Below are positions 1 through 11,930 of a stretch of DNA of 64,000 nt, one piece after another. Where the stretch lies: contig NC_044554.1 of the NCBI RefSeq assembly GCF_007565055.1, forward strand, positions 55,275,676 through 55,339,675. Reading direction: 5' to 3'. Position numbers and translations under genes: made by a program. The stretch is from Rhinopithecus roxellana (lineage: Eukaryota > Chordata > Mammalia > Primates > Cercopithecidae). The notes beneath the pieces were generated by a model. It saw only the letters and a list, made by a program, of their open reading frames with translations. It was not told the origin of the DNA and did no database searches. The stretch's first letter is position 1; each line of letters starts with the position of its first letter.

Positions 1-770
1 TGCCAGTTCATAACTAATGTCCTCCCCAGTATCACTGCAAAACAGATGGCAAGTTCAGCTTCCTAATGGGTACATGACAGCTTCTATATGCCTGGGCTAG
101 TTCAAAGACAGTATCTCCTTGAAAAGGAAAATTCTAAATGTAAAGTAACCTACATAGTATTTAGAGATCCCCGGGACAGCAAAGGGATCCTCAGTCCCCA
201 CAGTGTTTCCTTTCTTGGGTTATTTATTGTTTAAATTAAACTTTCAGTGGTTGATACAGCTTTTTATCATGGGTTGAGATAGTTTATATTGTAACTGAAC
301 ACAGAAAATACAGTTTAGATGGTATTTTTGCTATTGCACAAATAATTTCATGCAACTGCACTCCAGGGGCAATACTTGACTGGGGGATGTGTGTTGAATT
401 AGGACAGATGCTGTAGAGATAGTCAGCATTAGAGAGTGCCATTTACGGAATAATCGGAAAATACTGAGGTAGAAACAATGCCATTGGGACCAATGACAAA
501 AATTTCCTGTAATACAACTAAATGAAAAACATTATTGTGATATTGTCCATAGCTTAAAATATTAGAGAATTAAAAAGCTCTTATTGAAAAACAGAGGTAC
601 ATTGTTTTATCTCTTTTCCATCCAAAGTGCTGCTGCTTGGAAGTAACCAATTTCAATTTCTTTTCACACTGATCTCTATATTTCTAAGGAACATGTTTAT
701 GTTGCTAACAGTTGATATATCAATTTAAGACATTTACCATTAGCTTCTTATCATGGTACATAAAAATTTG
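1..770. other. Unassigned intergenic sequence
   Basis: AT-rich, non-coding. No open frame has protein-like composition and I recognise no repeat family with confidence. The stretch after about 630 could be a decayed L1 fragment. Confidence 0.5.
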
Positions 771-772
771 AC

Positions 773-796
773 CACACACACACACACACACACACA
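773..796. repeat. (CA)n microsatellite
   Basis: About twelve uninterrupted CA dinucleotides following GACC. Likely length-polymorphic. Confidence 0.95.
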
Positions 797-1966
797 TTTC
801 TGTGTCCTATTTTCCCAATAGTGTGTTTGCATTAATATAATGACATAAATGTTGTTCTCTGCTGAGTGATGTATTATTTTATTAGAATTAGATTGCCTCC
901 CTTGTATACATTTGCATCTTTCCTGGGATTAATAGTTACCTCATTTTTCCATTTGGTTAGTGTGTATATGGCTCATATTTAATATATAGAAATGATTATT
1001 TTTAAAACTCATTTATCTTATATATTTATTATATTATATAAATAATATAGTACATATATACCAGCTAAGTCAAGAGTTTTAGTGCTTATTATTATATGTT
1101 CTTGACAGTTAAATGAGTTAGATAATCTATCAACATTCTTTTTTTTTTCTTTTTGAGAAACTGCTCCAAGAGGTCTCTAGTCACCTGGTTTAAACCATTT
1201 GCTTTGTAGTCGGATTTTACAGCTGTTATTCTGGATTCCCCTTCACAATGGTAGTGGGAAAACCCTTTCCCATTTGCTCTGTTGGAGTCCCTGTGTCCTG
1301 GATCACGTGTCTTGTCTTTTCTTGGTTGCTTCCCTTGTTTAGTCGGAGTACGTTCTGTATTAGCTGTCTACAAAAAGCTTCATTGGTGGTAAATTACTTG
1401 ATTCTTGCAAGGCTCATAATATCTTATTCATTCTCACATAGTTGATAGTTTGGCTGGGTCTAGCATATTTGGCTGAAAAAATCTTCCTTCAGAATTTTGA
1501 AGGAATTGCCCTATAATTTTCTATCTTGCAATGCTCTCATAGAGAAGTCCAATGCTATTTTGATTCTTGTTTCTTATGATTTTTTTTTTCTCTATTTTTG
1601 TTGTCACAAAATGATGATCTGCCTTATGGAGGGTCTTTTTCGTTTGCTGTATTGGATCTCTCATTCTGAAGACTCGTGTCTTCTGGGAACATTTTCGAAT
1701 AACTTCTTTGATAAATTTCCTTTCCTTATTTTTAGAATTACTGAATTGAGCCCTTATATTTCTTATATTTTTCTCCTGAAAATATAATTTTTCTATCTAT
1801 TCTTTCTATTCTTTTTCTTTTTTAGATTATAATTTCTTCTACTTTAACTTCCAGTTTTTTAATTAAAATTTTGTTCTTCATTTGTTTTTAATTTCAAAGC
1901 TTTTTTTCTTTCTACAGTTTTTACTGTTTCTAGCCCTCTGTCCTGAATTTTAGAAGCAATGTTTTT

Positions 1967-2040
1967 TATTAATTATAATGTATTAATTATAATGTATTAA
2001 TTATAATACATTAATTATAATGTATTAATTATAATGTATT
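1967..2040. repeat. AT-only 14-bp minisatellite
   Basis: About five tandem copies of a 14-bp unit, ATTAATTATAATGT. The third copy ends AC instead of GT. The unit is nearly self-complementary (ATTAAT, ATTATAAT), so the array can form cruciforms or hairpins. Confidence 0.9.
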
Positions 2041-2063
2041 AAAATTTTTCTGATTCCTGCTTT

Positions 2064-2395
2064 TGTTGTTGTTGTTGTTGTTATTTTTGGGTTTTCTTTG
2101 TTTGTTTGTTTTTGAGACAGGGTCTCACTCTGTCACCCAGGCTGGAGTGCAGTGGCGTGATCTCGACTCACTGCAAGCTCTGTCTCCCAGGTTAATGCCA
2201 TTCTCCTGTGTCAGCCTCCCGAGTAGCTGGGACTACAGGCGCCCGCCACCATGTCTGGCTAATTTTTTTGTATTTTTCATAGAGATGGGATTTCACCGTA
2301 TTAGCCAGCATGGTCTCAATCTCCTGACCTCATGATCTGCCCGCCTCAGCCTCCCAAAGTGCTGGTACTACAGGTGTGAGCCACCATGCCTGGCC
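2064..2395 (-). mobile_element. AluY-type element, full length
   Basis: Antisense Alu with a (TTG)n/(TTTG)n-modified A-tail at its left end. It is flanked by the direct repeat GATTCCTGCTTT (2052-2063 and 2396-2407), a clean target-site duplication. The open frame across it is the usual antisense-Alu frame and is not a gene. Confidence 0.95.
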
Positions 2396-2591
2396 GATTC
2401 CTGCTTTGTTCTAATTTTATTTCCCTATTTGTTTGTTTTGGTCTCTTTATTTTGTATTATCAGTCTTCCTCAAATATCTGAATAGATGGATATTGCTGTC
2501 CATTCACAGGCATCAAATAACATTAATGATGCACAATGACTAATTATCTTAAATTTGTGTCAGGGTAAGTGGATTTTTTAATTATTTTAGC

Positions 2592-2890
2592 CTAGTGTTT
2601 TTCAAATTGAGGGTCAAAAGGTTAAGAAATCAATTTAGTATGTTTTGAACAACAATTTGGAAAAGAGAAACAAAATGAAATGAGATGGAATGGGATGGGA
2701 TGGCCTGGAATTACACAGAATAAATAGAAATACCAGAGTGCATCTAAAAGAGGTTAATGTTTCATGTAACTTTCATTTCAGTCCTGTATGTGTATGTGTA
2801 AATGTTGTTCTGGTTCACAATGTAAAATTTATGTCTTTCTGATGGTCACAATAAAAAGGCTCGAAGTTCTCAAAAAAAAAAAAAAAAAAA
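2592..2890. mobile_element. Non-autonomous hAT-type DNA element ending in poly(A)
   Basis: It begins with AGTGTTTTTCAAATTGAGGG and ends with a sequence whose reverse complement starts GAGAACTTCGAGCC. This resembles the hAT terminal motif CAGTGTTTCTCAAACT. The interior (GGAATGGGATGGGATGG, then 'ATACCAGAGTGCATC') fits a MER-type hAT element. The right terminus runs directly into 19 A residues (2872-2890). Exact family unknown. Confidence 0.45.
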
Positions 2891-3890
2891 GAGTATTAAC
2901 GAACTGATTGAATTCTCTGTAAGGGGATAGGATAATAAGTTAACTTTTGTTAGGGTTCTCAAATGGTAGTATATGAGTACCTGGGGCCGTTTAGTTTTTC
3001 AAGAGGAGAATGTTTCATGTCCTAACTGGGGAAGGTGCATGTATTCTGGGATCACAGTGAGCAATAGAGCCAGGGGGAGTGAGTCTAATCATTCACTATA
3101 CAATTTATTTAATCCTATCTTTGTCCCATCCTTCACTTTTGCTCTCTTTTGTTTCTGGTGGCCTAAACTCTGTTCATTTTGATTGCCTCCATTAGAGAAC
3201 CTCCAAGAATTTTCAAGATGATTCAACACTTGCTTTTACCGTTGCCTAGTTGATGTAATCAATGAGGAACACCAAGGACAAGCAGTGATTGAGTATCCCC
3301 TGCTCAAACTCCATCTCCCTTGGACATTACTGAGGCAGCAGTTGTCTTGGATGCTGTTTTCATTGCTCTAGAGATGCCTGAGTTTTTGCATAAACGAGAG
3401 TAAAGTAGCTCTGCATGTCTAAAAGAGCAAATGTTACTAACAATTAAGAGCTAAAATTTTTGTTAAAGTTTTAAAATACAATTTTCAAGCTAGGGTCAAA
3501 AGTGAATGAGAAGCTGAACATATCCTGGGTTAAAAGGGAGAGATGATAAGATGGCAAAAAGAACCCTCCCAGCAGGACTCCCTGGCACATCTCACATTCC
3601 CTTATCCTTTCCTGGATGCCTGATTACAGCAGCTATGCAGCCAAACCTGGGGGTAAAGTGGGTGGTAGCAGATAGACTCAGAGTGTGGGGAATCTCTATA
3701 TTTAGGTCCAAAACCTTACCTTCCCAATAATAGACTGAGGAAACTCTGGCTTGGCAATGTATCGGGAAGTTTGTGTTGACATGTTGGAATGTGACTGTCC
3801 TCTCAAGTGATCGCAAAGTTAGAATCTGTCTCAAGTCATTGGAAGCAAGAATGTGACCCTACCTTGAATTAATCGATTCCCATAAGTGGT
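2891..3890. other. Unassigned intergenic sequence
   Basis: Single-copy-looking sequence. Short frames on both strands have no recognisable domain. Nothing supportable. Confidence 0.5.
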
Positions 3891-3894
3891 ATTT

Positions 3895-4110
3895 CATCCC
3901 GTTCTGGGTACCACATTTTAAAATGCATATGATGAAATTTCTTAGGTACTGACAAACTCTTATCAAAATGGTTGTATCAATTTACACTTCCACCAGCAAT
4001 ATATGTTCCTATTTCCTAAAACACACACCAACGTTTGTTGCTGGATTTTAATTCTTGCCAGTTTGATGGGCATAAAATGACATCTGGTGGTTGTCATTTT
4101 TATTTAAAGT
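3895..4110 (-). mobile_element. Antisense old L1 fragment
   Basis: Contains the antisense LINE-1 wording 'CAATTTACACTTCCACCAGC' near 3975 and then 'TTCTTGCCAGTTTGATGGGC'. Heavily decayed, so probably an L1M/L1ME class copy. Confidence 0.65.
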
Positions 4111-4289
4111 AAAACCCACTCTTTTTATTCTTTGGAAACACATGATTTTTATCATTTTAATGCACATTCTACTTAAACATCTAAAGTTAATCAGTACATC
4201 TCCTCCCCTGAATAGCTTAAGGGTCTTAGAATGCTTTAATACTGAGCAACTCTCCCAGTTTCATGCAATTTCTGTGCAATATTTTAGTT

Positions 4290-5140
4290 GTACAGTTGAC
4301 CCTCATTATTCACAGATACCTTATTTGTGATCTCATGTAGTCATGAAAACTTACTTATAACCCTAAAATCAATACTGGCAGTGCTATCATTGAAACTCAT
4401 GGGCATGAACAGAGTGGCAAAAAAATTGAGTTGCCTGACACACATGTTCCCAGCTGAGGTTGAACAAGGTGATGCCTTGGCTTCTTGTTTTGGCTCTTAT
4501 AACTGTAAGCAAGTATCCTTTTCATAGTTTATTTAGTTGCCACATCTTCCCCAGTTTTGTGCCTTTTGTTGGTGATTTTGTTATTTCGAATGGTTCCCAG
4601 GCATAGTGCTGAAGTGTTGTCTAGTTTCTAAGTGCAAAATGGCTACAATGTACCTTATGGAGAAAATCTGTGTGTTAGAGAAGTTTCCCTCAGGCATGAG
4701 TTAGAGTGCTGCTGGCCATGAGTTCAATGCTAATGAATCAGGAGTATGATACATCCAGACAAAGGTATAGGAAATGCCAATCTGTTCGTGAGGCCACTCT
4801 GGAAAGTGTTAAAATAACATCTATAGTGAGTGATGAAGCAACAGAAAAATTTTAAAAGTGACTGTATTTGTGGATTCATGAGATGAAGATTGATTTTTAA
4901 AAAGATCTTAATGGACGATATTGTTGCGATACTGAAGGCCAAAACAAAATGTACAGTTGCATCACCCAGGGTCAGGAAAATGTCAAAGTCTTCTCAGCTG
5001 GCTGACTGCCTCACAGATTTCAAAAGTGATAAGGCAGGAAAAAATGTTAAACTTGCAGGCAAATAAGCTACTTATAGATCAGGAGGCAGCAGAAGAATTT
5101 TTAAAATACCTGCCAAGTGTTATACAGGAAAAGGGCTAAG
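4290..5140 (+). mobile_element. Tigger-like (pogo) DNA transposon relic with transposase N-terminus
   Basis: The left end, ACAGTTGACCCTCATTATTC, looks like a Tigger terminal repeat. Conceptual translation in shifting frames shows fragments of a CENP-B/JRK-like transposase: HEFNANES (~4718-4741) in the helix-turn-helix region, then EATLESVKITSIVSDEATEK (~4789-4848), LYLWIHEM (~4863-4886), and LLIDQEAAEEFLKYLPSVIQ (~5073-5132). The order matches the N-terminal half of the family. Stops and frameshifts occur between the fragments, so it is dead. The DDE catalytic part and right terminal repeat are not seen. The short frame at 4957-5139 is its last readable piece. Confidence 0.8.
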
Positions 5141-5200
5141 TGAGGGTCTTGTTCTAAGCCTTAATTTGTCTATAATTGTCTTTTATTCTTCCCAGTTCTT

Positions 5201-5504
5201 TTTTTTTTTTTTTTTTTTTGAGACGGAGCCTCGCTCTGCCGCCCAGGCTGGAGTGCAGTGGCCGGATCTCAGCTCACTGCAAGCTCCGCCTCCTGGGTTT
5301 ACGCCATTCTCCTGCCTCAGCCTCCCGAGTAGCTGGGACTACAGGCGCCCGCCACCTTGCCCGGCTAGTTTTTTGTATTTTTTTTTAGTAGAGACGGGGT
5401 TTCACCATGTTAGCCAGGATGGTCTCGATCTCCTGACCTCGTGATCCACCTGTCTCGGCCTCCCAAAGTGCTGGGATTACAGGCTTGAGCCACCGCGCCC
5501 GGCC
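5201..5504 (-). mobile_element. AluY, Old World monkey type
   Basis: Antisense full-length Alu with a pure T run. Target-site duplications TCTTCCCAGTTCTT lie at 5187-5200 and 5505-5518, a perfect 14-bp match. It carries GCCGGATCTCAGCTCACTGC and AGGCTTGAGCCACC, the variants shared by three other Alus in this window. The perfect duplication and intact CpGs suggest a fairly recent insertion. Confidence 0.95.
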
Positions 5505-5518
5505 TCTTCCCAGTTCTT

Positions 5519-5930
5519 AAAAGATAGTTTTGCTGGGTATACAACTGTAAGTTGACAGGTATTCTCACTCAATGCTTTGATTGCACTGTCTTCAGGGTTT
5601 CAATTTTGCTGTTGAAAAGGCAGTTTTTCTAGTTCTTAATTATCCGAAGTTAATCTGGCATTTTCTCTGGCTTCCTTATAATCTTTTCTTTGTCTAATAA
5701 TGGACTCAATGATGTGTTCATTAACCTCTAAAACTTGAGATTCATTGCATTTCCTTAATCTGGGGATTGGTATATTTCATCAATTTTGGAAGTCCTCTGC
5801 CATTATCTTTTCCAATATGACTCTTTCCTTTTCCTTCTGTTACACTTATGTAACTCTGATTGCTCTTATTACAGACCTCATTCTATCAGTAACATCCCTT
5901 AACTTTTATATTTGTTTCCCTGTGGGCTAT
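5519..5930 (-). mobile_element. Antisense L1/HAL1-like fragment
   Basis: 'TTTTGCTGGGTATACAACTG' followed by cytosine/thymine-rich text about 'TCTGGCTTCC' resembles antisense L1/HAL1 ORF1-region sequence. Subfamily not assigned. Confidence 0.5.
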
Positions 5931-6579
5931 TGCTTTAAGTCTATTGAACTGCAAGGAGTATGGTCAACTGACAGGCTGTCAGTTCCTTCAGGATCTTCTT
6001 TAGAAGACACAAGTTGCCTTCCTCAAGGTCACTGGAAAAGTTAATATCCTGTTTCTGAGCAATGAGAGGATATAAAGACCCTGACTGTTTCTTCCCTGTG
6101 CGGGACAATTCTGCTAGGAAATATTCACTTCAGCTGTCTCTTCTGGATTGGCCAAAGTTTGTTAGGACTCTATTTCAGTCTGACTGTCTGCCAAATCTTG
6201 CTTCTTTCTCTTTCCTTCCATAGATTTGAATCCTCAATAAACTGTATACACCAGGCTCAAATTCAGCATCTTGTTCCAGAGAATGCAACCTGTGTCACAG
6301 CAGACTAGACACAATCATAAGGAGACCTAGTAAATTGGAAACACTCCTATAAATGCAGAGGCAATGCTGGTTGATTTATGAAGCCCTTTCTAGCCCTAAC
6401 ATTCTAAAATCCTAGATATATAAGGGTCCTTCATTATAAAAAACAGATTTGTCTTCAAAAGCAAGAGTAGAAGTCATAGATAGAGATGGAAAAGAGAAAA
6501 TGTTCAGATCAGTGTAAGGAATCATAGATGAATGAAGTGGTTCCACAGTGGAATTCTGACCTAGAGACATACTACTATT
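5931..6579. other. Unassigned intergenic sequence
   Basis: No gene. The stretch near 6340-6420 vaguely resembles an old MIR/L2 flank. Nothing firmer. Confidence 0.4.
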
Positions 6580-6790
6580 CTAGAGTTTTTAAGGCACAGA
6601 TCCTGGAGTCAGACGCCTAAAGTTCAAAATTCTGACTTTGCAATGTACTACCTTTATGATCTTAGGAAAGTCTTATCACTTCTTTGCTTCAGTTCCTTCA
6701 TGTGTAAAATGGTAATACAAATGATACCTACTTTACAGGGTTATGGTGAGTTTAGAGTGAGTGAATATAAGTAATATATTAATAATTGGC
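6580..6790 (+). mobile_element. MIR element
   Basis: MIR core wording in order: 'GATCCTGGAGTCAGACGCC', a decayed 'GTGACCTTGGGCAAGT' equivalent, 'TTCATGTGTAAAATGG', and 'CCTACTTTACAGGGTTATGG'. Confidence 0.8.
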
Positions 6791-7045
6791 ACATAGTATT
6801 CATGACGTGTTAGTTATAATAATTATTATTGTTTGTGTAAAATTTCTAGATAGAAATCCTCATGGAGTAGAAATATACCTATAATTTAAAACTTTCTATG
6901 AATCCCACTAATACCACAAAACTTTTACAAATGACCCAACCCCCTGCACAGAAATCTCTCCCCTCTGGAAACTACTTTAACACCCATTATTTATATTGCA
7001 AGGGCCTTGGGGAACCATGCTACTTTAATATTTGTTCTATTGTTC

Positions 7046-7353
7046 TATTTTTTATTTATTTTTATTTTTTTGAGACGGAGTCTCACTCTATCACCCAGGC
7101 TAGAGTGCAGTGACATGATCACGGCTCACTGTAACCTCCGCCTCCTGGGTTCAAGTGATTCTCCCATCTCAGTCTCCCTAGTAGCTAGGATTACAGGCAC
7201 ACACCACCATGCTCAACTAATTTTTGGATTTTTTGTAGAGGTGAGGTTTCAACATGTTGGCCAGGCTGATCTCAAACTCCTGACCTCAAGTGATCCACCT
7301 GCCTTGGCCTCCCAAAGTGCTGGGGTTACAGGCATGAGCCACCGAGCCAGGCC
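7046..7353 (-). mobile_element. Older Alu (AluS/J-like)
   Basis: Antisense Alu with several CpG-decay changes (for example 'AGTGACATGATCACGGCTC') and an A-tail broken by other bases. The right end, GCCACCGAGCCAGGCC, abuts a MER20-like repeat about 90 bp further on. Confidence 0.9.
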
Positions 7354-7439
7354 CAGTGCTATTTTATCAGGTTCCTAACACTTCATGACTGGTGCCCAGA
7401 GTGTTGGGGCCAGAAGAAACCAACAAGCTTTCATGTCAA

Positions 7440-7571
7440 AGGTTTTCAGACCTGGCTATACGTTAGAATTATCTGGAATGTTTTTATCAAAACGTTGATG
7501 CCTGGGCCCCACTCCAAGAGATTCTAAATAATTTGTTCTGGGGTAAAGTTCAGGCATCAGTATTTATGACA
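7440..7571 (+). mobile_element. MER20-like hAT element
   Basis: Matches the MER20 wording order: 'AGGTTTTCAGACCTGGCTAT', 'GTTAGAATTATCTGGAATG', 'CCTGGGCCCCACTCCAAGAG', ending '...GGCATCAGTATTT'. Non-coding. Confidence 0.65.
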
Positions 7572-7646
7572 TGCTTCTGTTGAGACATTCACTCACATTT
7601 TGACTCATGTAAGCATTCCCATCCAGCTTAATGGATATGCATGTAC

Positions 7647-7669
7647 AAAAAAAAAAAAAAAAAAAAAAA
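7647..7669. repeat. Poly(A) tract
   Basis: 23 uninterrupted A residues with no recognisable retroelement body immediately upstream. Possibly a remnant tail or a slippage-expanded run. Confidence 0.9.
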
Positions 7670-9735
7670 GGCAGGTAGGAAGGAGGAAATGAATTTGTAG
7701 ATTTTTTTGACATGTAAAAATGGTTAGTTGAATAGACAGGTAGACAGGTATGCAGCAGAAGACAAGTACCAGGAAATAAAAATAGGTCAGTAAAATTGTG
7801 GGTGGAACGGAGAATGAGAGAGAAACCAGTGAATTCACTAGGTTCCAAGAATTCCTCAAAACCAATTATGATTTTTTTCTGCTGTTAGTTTCAAGTAATG
7901 CCTTGAATGATTTGGGGACCTCATAAGTTGAGCACAGATTTTAGGCCCCCCAATTTTTCTACTTTTTGCATGAGCCAGTGGACCACTGAAATAACTGTGG
8001 CCAAACCTTGGAACTTGGTGGACAGTTAATATAAGATGATACGCAGACTAGGAACTTGGTGAACAGTCCAGATAGCCACACCAGAAACGATGATCCTAGT
8101 ACCGAAAGCTGCAAAGGAGGCACGCCTTTTAGTCAAGGCCCTGAGACAAACGCCGCCATCTGCGTGGGTGCCTTGAGCAATCAGCTAGCTGAGCTAATGG
8201 ACCTTTTCAGAGCAGGGGCTGAAGAGCTTTGCCAACTGGAAGAGAGGCTGCTTGTCTGTGCTTAATCTGGCAGGAACTCTTAGCAGCAGAGGGATATTTG
8301 GAGGTCTCCCCTCCTGACCAGACTTTTTGCTGCAGACCCACTGAAGAGAGGAATGACACCTTCCTTACCTTCACTTCTTGACTATCCACATCTGCCAGGG
8401 AAGCCCAACAGTCTGACTGCACTGGTGCTTAGGAAATCACAGGCTGCTTGGCCCATGTAGGCAAAGAAACATCACAAGCTATATTAGGAGGCAAGAGATA
8501 TTAGAAAAGGGGAGCTCAGGTGAAACAATCAGATTAGGTGCTTCTGTGGAAGCAGAACTAATGGAAGAACTGAACACAATGTTAATAAAAATGTAACTGG
8601 GGATCAAGGAAGATGTTTGCTTGAAGAACAAATTAGAGTTTCTGGAATCAAAAGAAATTCTGAATTAAAAAATTTATTGGAGGATACAGAAAGTTTATTT
8701 TCTTTTGCTTTGTCCCATAACAAATCTACTGACATTCCCATAAAATGGTAATTAAGTCAGCCATTAGCTTTTTCCTTTTCAAACTCAAAAAACATCTCTC
8801 ATTCCTTTCCTTTTCCCCATTTTTATTTTTTTCAGTAATCTTCATTACTTGTCTCTTAACGCTCTTAAATCTCTCCATATCCTTTTTAAAAAAGCAATAA
8901 TGATTTGAGAAGCACGGGGAAGCCACTGTGTTCCATGTGATTACATGTTCCCACAAGAGGTCACAGGCTTCCACATCAGCAAATGTCAGAGTAGCATTCA
9001 AAACTCAGTCAGCATTCACAGATACAAAGCAAAATGCAAAGTCATTTTGGCAGCTCCAGTGCTGTGAGGAACAAACACATCTCCTTTATGTGAGTTACAA
9101 CTTTCTGCATAATGTCTTCCCTCCTCTTCCTTCCTACTTTCTTCCCTCTCAACGAATTGAGACAGAGTGATTTTAATAGTATCTTTTCTGTTATTGTTAT
9201 TTAATGTTTATTCAGTAATGGAGCAGGAAATACATCAATGAGCTCTTGACTATCAGACCACAGTCATCCATTAGCTTTGATGAAGCGATCATTTGGAAGG
9301 AGTTCAATGTTCAGATTGGCAAGCACACTCGTGAATTTACTTTCTGTGATGGAAAAGCATCAGAAGGATCCATATCTATTCCTCAGAGCAAGGGAACACA
9401 ATGGTATCTTTAAGAAGTCCTGCCGTTACTTCCTGTGAAAGTGCTCCTGATACCATTGCTTTTCTTCCTTTATGGTAGTCACAACCTGGAGAGAAAAGGG
9501 AGGAATAAGAGAAGGAGGGATAACACAGAGAAAGAGAGAGAGACTTTTATTTGTTTCTCAGGAGAAAAAAATGGAGCAGTTTGGTTGTAAGGGCCTCCTT
9601 CAGGATGTTGAGGGCAGCAAAATACATGATAAGGTAGAGTCGGCCTCAAGTCTCCAGTTCCCGCCTCATTCATATTTATTAGATTCTCAGAGCAAGGATG
9701 AACCTTGGAGAACCTCTCTTTCAACTTTCATTTTA
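7670..9735. other. Unassigned intergenic sequence
   Basis: No repeat family recognised. The part from 8056 to 8422 is less AT-rich and has frames of 69-71 codons on both strands, but without any domain signature or splice support. A cytosine/thymine-rich stretch lies at 8770-8850. Could include decayed repeats I cannot name. Confidence 0.4.
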
Positions 9736-9739
9736 AAAA

Positions 9740-9840
9740 TAAAAGAACTAAATATTAGAAAAGTTAGATGACCTGCTTGAAGCCACACAACTTCTTGGTG
9801 ATAAAGATAGAGCAGCCAGGACTCCAAATTCTCATCAGCA
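9740..9840 (-). mobile_element. MIR fragment
   Basis: Antisense MIR wording: 'AGATGACCTGCTTGAAGCCA', then 'ACAACTTCTTGGTGATAAAG' and 'AGCCAGGACTCCAAATTC'. Confidence 0.6.
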
Positions 9841-9929
9841 TCCTTTCCATGACCAAGTCCTTCTGAGACAGATTGTTGACTACGACATGTTTGGTTTAGG
9901 TTTTCCTGTACTTGCTTTGTTTTATTTTA

Positions 9930-10102
9930 ATTTTTAAAATTTAATTTATTTATTTTGAGACGGATCTCACTCTGTCTCCCAGGCTGAAGTGCAATGACGC
10001 CATCTCTGCTCACTGCAACCTCTGCCTCCCAGGTTCAAGTGATTCTCATGCCTCAGCCTCCCCAGAAGCTGGGATTATAGACGTGCACCACCACACCCGA
10101 CC
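9930..10102 (-). mobile_element. Truncated Alu
   Basis: Only one arm of an antisense Alu is present, from GAGACGGATCTCACTCTGTC to CACCACACCCGACCA. Diverged and lacking the second monomer. Confidence 0.85.
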
Positions 10103-11930
10103 AGTCTCCATTCTCTAGCTCAGGGAGGTATGAGTGCTCAGGGGTTATGATCTGAATACAGGTGGCAGCAAATGGAGCACTACTTGTGGTGAGCTGACAG
10201 AACCTCCCTTCATGTCTCAAAATGGCCCATTATTTGGCCAGAACCCATTTTCTGTAATCTGCAATAATAATATCTTCTCTAAACCAATGAACTGACTGGT
10301 ACAGACTCTGAAGTATTAACACTCAGGAAGCCTTAATCAATCATTCAATTCAGCAACCTCTGAAGCAAGCAATCAATTGATTACTCATAATTTACTATCC
10401 TGGGCAGAGCGTTATTGGGTACTGTTGGGGAAGCAATAGAACCATAAGGCTTCTTGCTCTCAAGGAGCTGACACTCTAACTGGCAGAGACAAATAGAAAG
10501 CAATGAAATGTTGTATTTCAGTATTAAATAGATAGTAAAGGCAGCGTGGTATAGAGTAGTGTTCCTCAACCAGTCCCAAGAACCTCTGCTATGTCTCCTT
10601 AAAATTAAAATTTTTGTTTTAATTTATATGGTCATTTTAAAATTAATAGAGTAGAGATGTATTCTGTATCACTTAGACTATTCCTTCGATAAAAATTGCT
10701 CTGTGATTTCAGGGGCCACATTTGCACTGATCACCAAACGGCACTGTTTTGTGACTGCGGGCTAATGAGTAAAGGATAGGAATGGAATTATTATGTAAAT
10801 GTTGCCTTTGTGCTAAGAAAGGCCAAATGACATCATGACAGCCTGTGTGAGCAGTGGCTCCACTGTAATTGCCGCATAGAAATATGACAGGACAACTGAG
10901 TGTTCTCACAGCACCTATCTAAAAAGAACCTGCTCTGGGTCAAACAGGTGAAGGTGGTGATACAATTCAAGGTAAAACAACACCTATCTATCATACAACA
11001 TTAATATTAGGATTTCAAGTGTTTGGGTTATATGCTCACATTGTATTTGAATGTTATTTGGTTTTTATTATTGTATAATTAGTATTGTGACTTTTAGGCT
11101 TATTTTTGTAAAACATACTTGATTAAAATTATCATTAAAAGAATTGAAATGAATCTATGAGAGTCTGTAAGAATTTCTTTTTCCTTTTAGAGAGTTCGGT
11201 GTATGCCTGAAGATTGAGAACCAGAGGTATAAAGTATGAATCAAATAAAAGTTCAAATAAATGCAACGAGAGCTGCTTTTGAGTCCTTTGGGCAGCTAAA
11301 GCAGTGTTGTAATAGGAAGGTTCAATTACCACAATCCAGTTAAAGACCTGACTCGCTTGAAACAAAGTGGGAAATGTAAATGTTTCCATGTGGGGCTTCT
11401 TAATGGTGAGTTGGCCTGGATGAGTATTGCTGATTGCACTGGGCTCACCAGAGCCTCTGAGAATAACAATAATGAAAGCACACCTCTAAGCATTCTGTTT
11501 TTGCTACAAGCAAACTCTGGTCCTAAGAGCATGAGCATTTGTCCTCAGAAAACTTTTCTCACTCCTATCAGCATCATCTCAGGGACAGAAAATGGAAAAC
11601 TCTGGCAAGTAATTCCATCCTGTAATTCTGCATTACCTTTGATTAATGAAGAGGGGAGGGCAAGCTCCAACGAAATGTGGTGCAGGGATTGGCATCACAG
11701 TGTAGATGACTCCATCAAGAAATTATTTCTTTCCTTGGTTTGCAATTGCTTCTACCTGGCTCTCAGTCAGTTGGGCCCATCTTCTTAGGATAATTTATTT
11801 TCCTTGCTCATGGTCTGAGACTTAAAGTTAGAGATGAATTTCAATAATTTGTGGCCTCAGCATACATTTATTTTCATTATTTCCCATAACATAGTTTTTC
11901 ACCCTTCTTTCAGAGGTTTTCCACCACTAG
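10103..11930. other. Unassigned intergenic sequence
   Basis: Mostly unique-looking. The plus-strand frame at 11357-11788 (143 codons) has no domain signature and mixed composition, so I do not call it a gene. Confidence 0.4.

Larger units (their letters stand above)
1130..2560 (-). mobile_element. Antisense L1/HAL1-like fragment, interrupted
   Basis: The plus strand is T-rich and contains wording typical of antisense old LINE-1 or HAL1, such as the 'GGCTGAAAAAATCTTCCTTC' stretch near 1470 followed by 'AGAATTTTGAAGGAATTGCC'. It is interrupted by a 14-bp minisatellite and an Alu, and similar T-rich LINE-like sequence resumes after the Alu. Open frames here are short and T-rich and are not genes. 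The subfamily is not determinable by eye. Confidence 0.5.

Noticed and set aside
2872..2890. Poly(A) after an AATAAA-like motif as a processed pseudogene 3' end
   Set aside because: The preceding 280 bp reads as a hAT-type DNA element, not as a cDNA. Retroposition of the element is left as an open alternative in the findings.
11357..11788. A 143-codon plus-strand frame as a possible intergenic gene
   Set aside because: No recognisable domain, poor codon pattern, and no CpG island or polyadenylation context. Chance frame more likely.
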